Program-made: the position numbers and the translations under genes
Source: Puniceicoccales bacterium
Lineage (GTDB): Bacteria > Verrucomicrobiota > Verrucomicrobiia > Opitutales > UBA953
DNA length: 18,509 nt
Reading direction: 5' to 3'
Assembly (NCBI GenBank): GCA_031284845.1
Contig: JAITXH010000136.1
Coordinates: 1-18,509, forward strand
Shown here: one piece after another, positions 14,037 to 18,509 of the stretch
Layout of the letters: each line of letters starts with the position of its first letter
Numbering within the stretch: the first letter of the stretch is position 1
Notes under the pieces: generated by a model
Seen by the model: only the letters and a program-made list of their open reading frames with translations
The model's database searches: none
What the model was told of the DNA's origin: nothing

Positions 14037-15368
14037 TCAGATTCCCCACGGCACACGGAAGGCAGGTTGCAAAAGCGCCGCAGCCCCGGAGTCGTTCTGA
14101 ATCGTCTCTGTGTCAGGATCCCAATGAATCACACGCCCTGTCTGGATGGCGATATGCCCAAGATGCCCGAGACTCGCCGAGCGCTGGGCAGCCTCCGCCG
14201 TGGCGATCGGCTCACGGCGCGTCCGCACACAGTCTATAAAGTTCTGCCAATGGTCGTCGCTGCGGTAAATCTGCGTTTCCCCTTCTCCGATGACCTCGTC
14301 CAAAACAGCAGGATCCGAGGCTTCGATAGAGCCACCGCGCACACCGCCACGAGGACGCGTGACAGCCAGCCAACCGCGCTCGCCGTAAAACTTGGCACCG
14401 GCCCAAAATTCCGACGAAATAGACAACACCACCCCGTTGGCATAGGTGCACTCGCACTGGTATTTGTCTTCTACGTCGTAAGGCGGCGTAGTGGCAAACA
14501 CACCCGAGCCGGTGATCTTCACCGGGCCGGTAGCATCCAGCCCGAGCGCCCATTGGGCGATGTCGCCGTGGTGCCCCACCCAGTCCATGAGCTTGCCGCC
14601 ACCGTAGTTGAGCACCCAGCGCCAGTTGCTGTGCGTGACCCGTGAGTCGTAATCCGTCCACTGCGCCGGGCCGACCCAAAGATCGTAAGCGAGGTGGGCG
14701 GGCGGCTTGCCGATGTCCGCCGGGCGGGCGCGAAGCTCGCGCGTGCCGCTGTAAGTGCCCACCTCCACGCGGGAAATTTTGCCAAGCCTCCCATTGCGCA
14801 CCAGCTCCGCAACGCGGCGGAAACTGCCGATAGAGCGCTGCCAGCAACCCGTCTGCCACACGCGCCCGTGCCGCTTCACCGCATCCACGATAGCCCGCCC
14901 CTCGGCGAGCGTGTGCGCGAGCGGCTTTTCGCCATACACATCAATACCGGCGCGCAAAGCAGCCACCGCCATGATGCCGTGCCAGTGATCGGGCGCAGCG
15001 AGTATCACGGCATCGAGGCCGGCCTTTGCAAACATCTCCCGGAAATCCTCGTAGCCGCGTGTCCCCTTGGCTTCGTAATGCTCGTCCACGCGGCGCACCG
15101 CTTTGGCCAGCCGCTTGGCATCGGTGTCGCAGACGGCCACCGCCTGCACACCGGACAACGGCAGACAGCGCTCGAGATTCACCATGCCCTGGCTTGTGCC
15201 CACGAGACCGAGCGTGACGCGGTTGCTCGGCGCGACAGCACCATCGCGCCCCAAGGCACGCGCCGGAATGATCGCAGGGAAGACAGCACCAGCCGCCAAC
15301 GCCATGCCTGCGTTACGCAAAAAAAGGCGGCGGGAAATGCAACTGGCGGTGAAAATGTCTTCGACCAT
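14037..15368 (-). CDS. Tat-exported Gfo/Idh/MocA family oxidoreductase
   Basis: A 443-residue NAD(P)-dependent sugar oxidoreductase exported by the Tat pathway. The twin-arginine motif ISRRLFLR (11-18) is followed by a hydrophobic stretch and an Ala-rich cleavage region (NAGMALAAGAVFPA). The N-terminal Rossmann domain has GLVGTSQGM (about 54-62), VCDTDAKR, and the family EKP motif in YGEKPLAH (Glu147-Lys-Pro). The C-terminal Gfo/Idh/MocA domain has GKISRVEVGTYSG, GGKLMDWVGHHGDIAQWAL and a final AEAAQRSASLGHLGHIA. Many Verrucomicrobiota and Planctomycetota carry large families of these. The substrate is unknown. The ATG at 15368 puts the twin-Arg near the N-terminus; an ATG at 15410 would add 14 residues, and part of an inverted repeat lies between. 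The gene ends 161 bp before draT. Confidence 0.88.
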   Translation of the reverse strand: MVEDIFTASCISRRLFLRNAGMALAAGAVFPAIIPARALGRDGAVAPSNRVTLGLVGTSQGMVNLERCLPLSGVQAVAVCDTDAKRLAKAVRRVDEHYEAKGTRGYEDFREMFAKAGLDAVILAAPDHWHGIMAVAALRAGIDVYGEKPLAHTLAEGRAIVDAVKRHGRVWQTGCWQRSIGSFRRVAELVRNGRLGKISRVEVGTYSGTRELRARPADIGKPPAHLAYDLWVGPAQWTDYDSRVTHSNWRWVLNYGGGKLMDWVGHHGDIAQWALGLDATGPVKITGSGVFATTPPYDVEDKYQCECTYANGVVLSISSEFWAGAKFYGERGWLAVTRPRGGVRGGSIEASDPAVLDEVIGEGETQIYRSDDHWQNFIDCVRTRREPIATAEAAQRSASLGHLGHIAIQTGRVIHWDPDTETIQNDSGAAALLQPAFRVPWGI

Positions 15369-15375
15369 GGGTGTT

Positions 15376-15404
15376 GGGAACAGGAACAGCACGGGCTTGT
15401 TCCC
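15376..15404. promoter_or_regulatory. GGGAACA/TGTTCCC inverted repeat before the Gfo/Idh gene
   Basis: GGGAACA (15376-15382) and TGTTCCC (15398-15404) form a perfect 7-bp inverted repeat. A second GGAACA at 15383-15388 can pair with the same TGTTCC. It lies just upstream of the chosen start at 15368. It could be an operator or a leader hairpin close to the start codon. Confidence 0.4.
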
Positions 15405-15432
15405 GGACATCCCCTGAGGCGGAGTTGCTTAT

Positions 15433-15459
15433 CTCATGAAAATCCGGCGACTTCATGAG
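15433..15459. promoter_or_regulatory. CTCATGAA/TTCATGAG inverted repeat before the Gfo/Idh gene
   Basis: CTCATGAA (15433-15440) and TTCATGAG (15452-15459) form a perfect 8-bp inverted repeat with an 11-base spacer. Each arm contains the palindrome TCATGA. It sits 64 bp or more upstream of the Gfo/Idh start at 15368, in the gap after the TlpA-type gene. Neither strand shows a T-run. An operator for the Gfo/Idh gene is likely. Confidence 0.45.
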
Positions 15460-15501
15460 CAAACGGAAAGGTTTTTGCCAATAACGCCAAAGGCACCCGC
15501 C

Positions 15502-15621
15502 TTACTTTGATTGCCCAAAGAACTTCGACAATGCCTCTTCGACTTTTTCCGCTTCTCTTAAATCCGCGAACAGCACCTTGCCATCTAAATCAATGAACAG
15601 AAAATTGTGAAAGCGAATTTT
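15502..15621 (-). pseudogene. Out-of-frame C-terminal thioredoxin-fold remnant
   Basis: Overlapping and following the end of the TlpA-repeat gene, another minus frame encodes about 39 residues ending in TAA at 15502. It reads KIRFHNFLFIDLDGKVLFADLR, with a short tail EKVEEALSKFFGQ. This matches the last strands and helix of a TlpA/thioredoxin-like domain. It aligns with the end of the N-terminal domain of the neighbouring gene (KFRVNAIPSVWFIGADGKIK...), but lacks the cis-Pro segment and everything before it. It is therefore a degraded second domain, or a tail cut off by a frameshift in the gene at 15590-18364. An in-frame ATG at 15684 exists, but the residues from it look non-coding. Confidence 0.55.
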
Positions 15622-18364
15622 CGCTAACAGGTAGTTTTGGCTTCTTTTGTTGCTCTTTCTGATACGCTTCGTAATCCGCATCAAAATTCAAATCTCCCAA
15701 ATCCAGCGGTTCTTTCATAAATGTTTTTCCGGAATCCAGTTTTACTTCAAAAAAACGCTTCACCGGAAACGGATCCACAAGTTCCAAAACATATTTTCCG
15801 GGCAACACATTTTTCAAAAGAAAAAAGCCATCTTCTGACATCTCATTCATTTCGAAATTCCGGGTTTGAAAACGTTCTTTTCTTTCAAAAAATCGAATAT
15901 CTTTGGCGTCCATTTCTTCCTCCGTCAAAGTTTCATCATCTTTTCCCAATTTTGTATCAGAAGTGGACAAAACCTCCGGGAGTTCCTCAATATCTGAACG
16001 TTCTATATAGACATAGGTGGAATCCTTTTTTCCTTTCAGCTCTGCAGGGATAATCAAACGCCCTTTGACTGGACGCCCGATGAGGCCTAAATAAACTTTA
16101 TTGTTCTTTCCTTCAATTACCCGAATTGTTTTGGAGCCTCCCCCGTCCTTAATGGAGATACTTGCAAGGCCAGGGACTGCATGTTTAATCTCAAAATTTC
16201 CGTTTTCATCCACAATAGCAACTTCCCTGATGGAACCGTCATCCCGCGGATGTGCGTTATTCCAGAGCACTAAACGGTTGATATAGGAATAAGTAATCTC
16301 GATTCCCGAGTTTGGCTTGTTTCCGGCAAAAGCTTTCCCGCGTATCGTTTGCCAGGGAGTCAAAACAACGGTCATTCCATTTTTCAAATCTTTAGAATAA
16401 AATGTTTTGTATCCGTCTGGATGTAAAAACGACAAACGATAATTTTCTTTGGTTTCTGAAATCAAAAATGTCCCGTCTGAATTGGAATTTGAAAAATTAA
16501 CACGTCCACTATAGAGACTTTCGTCCAAAGATTTTCCATTAGAGACCAAAATCGTTGGATATCGCATGAACTGATCATCTTCCTCAAAGCCTTGTATGAT
16601 ATGGACATCCTTGAGTGCTTCCCCTTTGGAATTTTTGATTGTAATCAATGTCTCCCCTTCTTGCAGTTTGCGTGTCCCTTTCTTTAATTTAATGACAAGT
16701 TTATGCTCTTTTCCGTCCGATTCTATAATCTCCGACATCTCTGAAGTATAGCCATCCATTCTCACACGAAAAATATACTCTTGCTGACGATCTTCTACGA
16801 CAATGTTGAAGACACCTGTTGGGGAAACTTTAAGATTAGTGCGTTCTTTGTAGTATTTTCTATTCCTTTCATCACTCGGCCAAACGACGATTTTTTCCCC
16901 ACACCGCCTCCATCCTAATTCAAGTTTGTAATTTTTGAGTTCCTCGCCTGTCTCGGAATCTACGACTCTTCCGGTAACTTTCGTTTCTCCGATCATCACG
17001 ATTCTATTCTCTTTTCCGGCTTTGAGAGGGACATCCCCGTAATATGAGAAATTTTTGTGCCTGAACCCAAATAACACAATGTCCGCAGGCATATTTTTCA
17101 CTTCAAATCTTCCCTGTGAATCACTCTCCGATCTATAATGTATACTTCTGCGTTTACGCCAGCCGTCTATGTTTATCTGGACTTCGGGAAGCGGCTTTCC
17201 GTTCACATCCACCAGCACACCTTTTATTGCGTGGGCAGGTTGTAACGTGAACTCGATGTGCGCAGGCTTCTCGGCATCTTCAACGATTTTCATATCCGGC
17301 GCAAAACCTTCCGGTGTTATTGTGAAATGAGCGGGAGAACTTCTGACGGCATAAGAAAACTCCCCTTTTTCGTTGGTTATCTCCGGGGGAGTCAGAAAGC
17401 TGGGACGATCATGCCCAATATAAACAGGAACACCTGCCTTCGGTTTTCCTCCGGTATCCCGGACGATTCCCGTAACGCGCACTCCGTCTGAAATCATCAC
17501 CGTCTTTTGTTTCCCGGCCAGAAGATCGGGAATGGACGCACATTCTTCAAATTCAAAGCTTCCATCGTGCGTATCTTTTGAGGAAGAAAAGTAATTATGG
17601 TGGTAAACTCCGATATGAAGCTTTTTTACATCGGCGAACATTTTTTCACAAGTCCATACTCCATTTGCATCAGTGGTAAATGTCCAATCTTCGACCAGAT
17701 TTCCGGTGTAATTACAGGCATCCACGTTGGAAATCGGAAGCAAAAAAACCGTAGCACCCGCGATGGGTTTGCCTTTCTCGTCCACGACCAGCCCGCTGAC
17801 TTTTACTTTCGGAACGGAGGTGAAATTTAATTTGTTTTGAAGAAGCGAACGCGCTGCGGCTTTGGCGTCTGCGCCGCGCAAATCGTTGGCTTTGATTTTA
17901 CCGTCCGCGCCGATAAACCAAACCGAGGGAATGGCGTTCACGCGGAACTTTTGGGCGATCTCGCTTTTCCATGAGCCGACGCTGTGCCCTTGTGTCCAAG
18001 GCATATTGTTTTTGGCGGTGTAGGCCTTTGCGGTTTCCGGGGCATCGTCAATGCTGACGCTCAGGACGACAAAACCCTTGTTGCCGAGTTCATCGTGGAT
18101 GGCGCGAAGAGTGGGAATTTCGGCGATGCACGGGCCGCACCATGTGGCCCAAATGTCGAGGAGCACGGGCTTGCCTCGAAATTCCGAGAGGCGGTGTGCT
18201 TTGCCGTCGAAGTCGGTGAAAGAAAAATCAGGGGCATCCTCGCCGACCTCCGGTGCCTTTGGGACAGCAGCAGCGGAAGCGTTTGAGAATGCGCTCAGCA
18301 ACGATAGCAGCGTTGCAAAGAGAAATGCGGAGAGAAGACGGTAAAGAGAAGAGACGTTTTTCAT
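15590..18364 (-). CDS. TlpA-like thioredoxin with seven Cna-B/CarboxypepD-reg-like repeats
   Basis: A 924-residue exported protein. The signal peptide is at about 1-32 (hydrophobic core FLFATLLSLLSAF, then NASA). A TlpA/AhpC-like redoxin domain spans about 35-180, with WATWCGPC (Cys76, Cys79) and cis-Pro146 in NAIPSVWF, so disulfide reductase or oxidase activity is expected in the periplasm. It is followed by about seven beta-sandwich modules of 80-110 residues, each opening with a strand like VKVSGLVVDEKGKPIAGATV (near 187, 295, 379, 461, 562, 672, 763). These resemble carboxypeptidase-regulatory/Cna-B domains used for surface anchoring or carbohydrate contact. The TlpA domain is GC-rich while the repeats are clearly AT-rich (see findings). 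The C-terminus (QFSVH) ends in the middle of a thioredoxin-like remnant in another frame. No Shine-Dalgarno is seen. The ATG at 18364 gives the signal peptide. Confidence 0.85.
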   Translation of the reverse strand: MKNVSSLYRLLSAFLFATLLSLLSAFSNASAAAVPKAPEVGEDAPDFSFTDFDGKAHRLSEFRGKPVLLDIWATWCGPCIAEIPTLRAIHDELGNKGFVVLSVSIDDAPETAKAYTAKNNMPWTQGHSVGSWKSEIAQKFRVNAIPSVWFIGADGKIKANDLRGADAKAAARSLLQNKLNFTSVPKVKVSGLVVDEKGKPIAGATVFLLPISNVDACNYTGNLVEDWTFTTDANGVWTCEKMFADVKKLHIGVYHHNYFSSSKDTHDGSFEFEECASIPDLLAGKQKTVMISDGVRVTGIVRDTGGKPKAGVPVYIGHDRPSFLTPPEITNEKGEFSYAVRSSPAHFTITPEGFAPDMKIVEDAEKPAHIEFTLQPAHAIKGVLVDVNGKPLPEVQINIDGWRKRRSIHYRSESDSQGRFEVKNMPADIVLFGFRHKNFSYYGDVPLKAGKENRIVMIGETKVTGRVVDSETGEELKNYKLELGWRRCGEKIVVWPSDERNRKYYKERTNLKVSPTGVFNIVVEDRQQEYIFRVRMDGYTSEMSEIIESDGKEHKLVIKLKKGTRKLQEGETLITIKNSKGEALKDVHIIQGFEEDDQFMRYPTILVSNGKSLDESLYSGRVNFSNSNSDGTFLISETKENYRLSFLHPDGYKTFYSKDLKNGMTVVLTPWQTIRGKAFAGNKPNSGIEITYSYINRLVLWNNAHPRDDGSIREVAIVDENGNFEIKHAVPGLASISIKDGGGSKTIRVIEGKNNKVYLGLIGRPVKGRLIIPAELKGKKDSTYVYIERSDIEELPEVLSTSDTKLGKDDETLTEEEMDAKDIRFFERKERFQTRNFEMNEMSEDGFFLLKNVLPGKYVLELVDPFPVKRFFEVKLDSGKTFMKEPLDLGDLNFDADYEAYQKEQQKKPKLPVSENSLSQFSVH

Positions 18365-18467
18365 GGGAGATAAGAACTTCCGAAGTGTGAAAACAGATTT
18401 TTGGCAGATCAAGGCTTATCTCTACTCACAGATTATGCGCTGTGTGCTCAGGGTGCCGCAATCAGGG

Positions 18468-18488
18468 AGCGGCGGCGTCCTCGCCGCT
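18468..18488. repeat. GC-rich inverted repeat near the window end
   Basis: AGCGGCG (18468-18474) and CGCCGCT (18482-18488) form a perfect 7-bp inverted repeat with a 7-base loop, about 100 bp upstream of the TlpA-type gene. It has the look of a small dispersed GC-rich intergenic palindrome. Only one copy lies in the window, so this is unconfirmed. The rest of 18365-18509 holds nothing else I recognise. Confidence 0.4.
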
Positions 18489-18509
18489 GTGAGGCCTTGA
18501 GCGCGTCTC

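Noticed and set aside
13099..14049. Longer DraT starting at the GTG at 14049
   Set aside because: It would add 58 residues not seen before the NLPP motif in DraT proteins, overlap the end of the Gfo/Idh gene, and translate through a perfect palindrome. The ATG at 13875 is preferred, though this is not proven.
14694..15458. + strand frame of 254 codons opposite the Gfo/Idh gene
   Set aside because: His/Arg-rich product without motifs; the opposite strand has a Tat signal and Gfo/Idh motifs.
1..18509. CRISPR array, insertion sequence or prophage
   Set aside because: No regularly spaced repeats, transposase, integrase or phage structural motif was found on either strand; the two tRNA genes show no adjacent att-like duplication.

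Overview
The window looks like chromosomal DNA of a Verrucomicrobiota bacterium, most likely the Opitutales/Opitutaceae. This is inferred from gene content and style, not from a database match. The genes are a mix of GC-rich housekeeping enzymes, secreted carbohydrate enzymes (GH29 fucosidase, TIM-barrel sugar isomerase-like protein, Tat-exported Gfo/Idh/MocA oxidoreductase) and a long TlpA plus beta-sandwich-repeat protein. Almost no gene start has a Shine-Dalgarno sequence. Many starts instead have a short C-rich stretch directly before ATG. No IS element, phage gene, CRISPR array or rRNA was seen.

Layout. 1-561 has no convincing gene but holds several operator-like repeats. 562-1605 (+) is a xylose-isomerase-like TIM-barrel protein. 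From 1639 to 6604 everything is on the minus strand: tRNA-Arg(ACG), a secreted alpha-L-fucosidase, a small unknown protein, a secreted C39-like cysteine peptidase, tRNA-Gly(GCC) with a clear terminator, and a PstS-like substrate-binding protein without its transporter. 6742-10100 (+) is a compact run of three genes: NrnA-type DHH phosphoesterase, AroA (EPSP synthase) and a secreted endonuclease/exonuclease/phosphatase-family protein. From 10140 to 18364 all genes are again on the minus strand. In transcription order they are the TlpA-repeat protein with a broken thioredoxin-like tail, the Gfo/Idh/MocA protein, a DraT-family ADP-ribosyltransferase, GlmS, and an RmlD-like NAD(P)-dependent reductase.

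How the genes relate. GlmS (glucosamine-6-phosphate) and the RmlD-like reductase are 30 bp apart and probably form a cell-envelope sugar operon. NrnA, AroA and the EEP protein are separated by 34 and 22 bp and are probably cotranscribed. The fucosidase, TIM-barrel and Gfo/Idh proteins fit a glycan-using, possibly host-associated lifestyle.

Most noteworthy are two things. First, a DraT homologue (the enzyme that ADP-ribosylates nitrogenase reductase) sits next to glmS with no nif genes and no DraG in view. Second, the TlpA gene changes sharply in base composition at a domain boundary and ends in an out-of-frame thioredoxin remnant.
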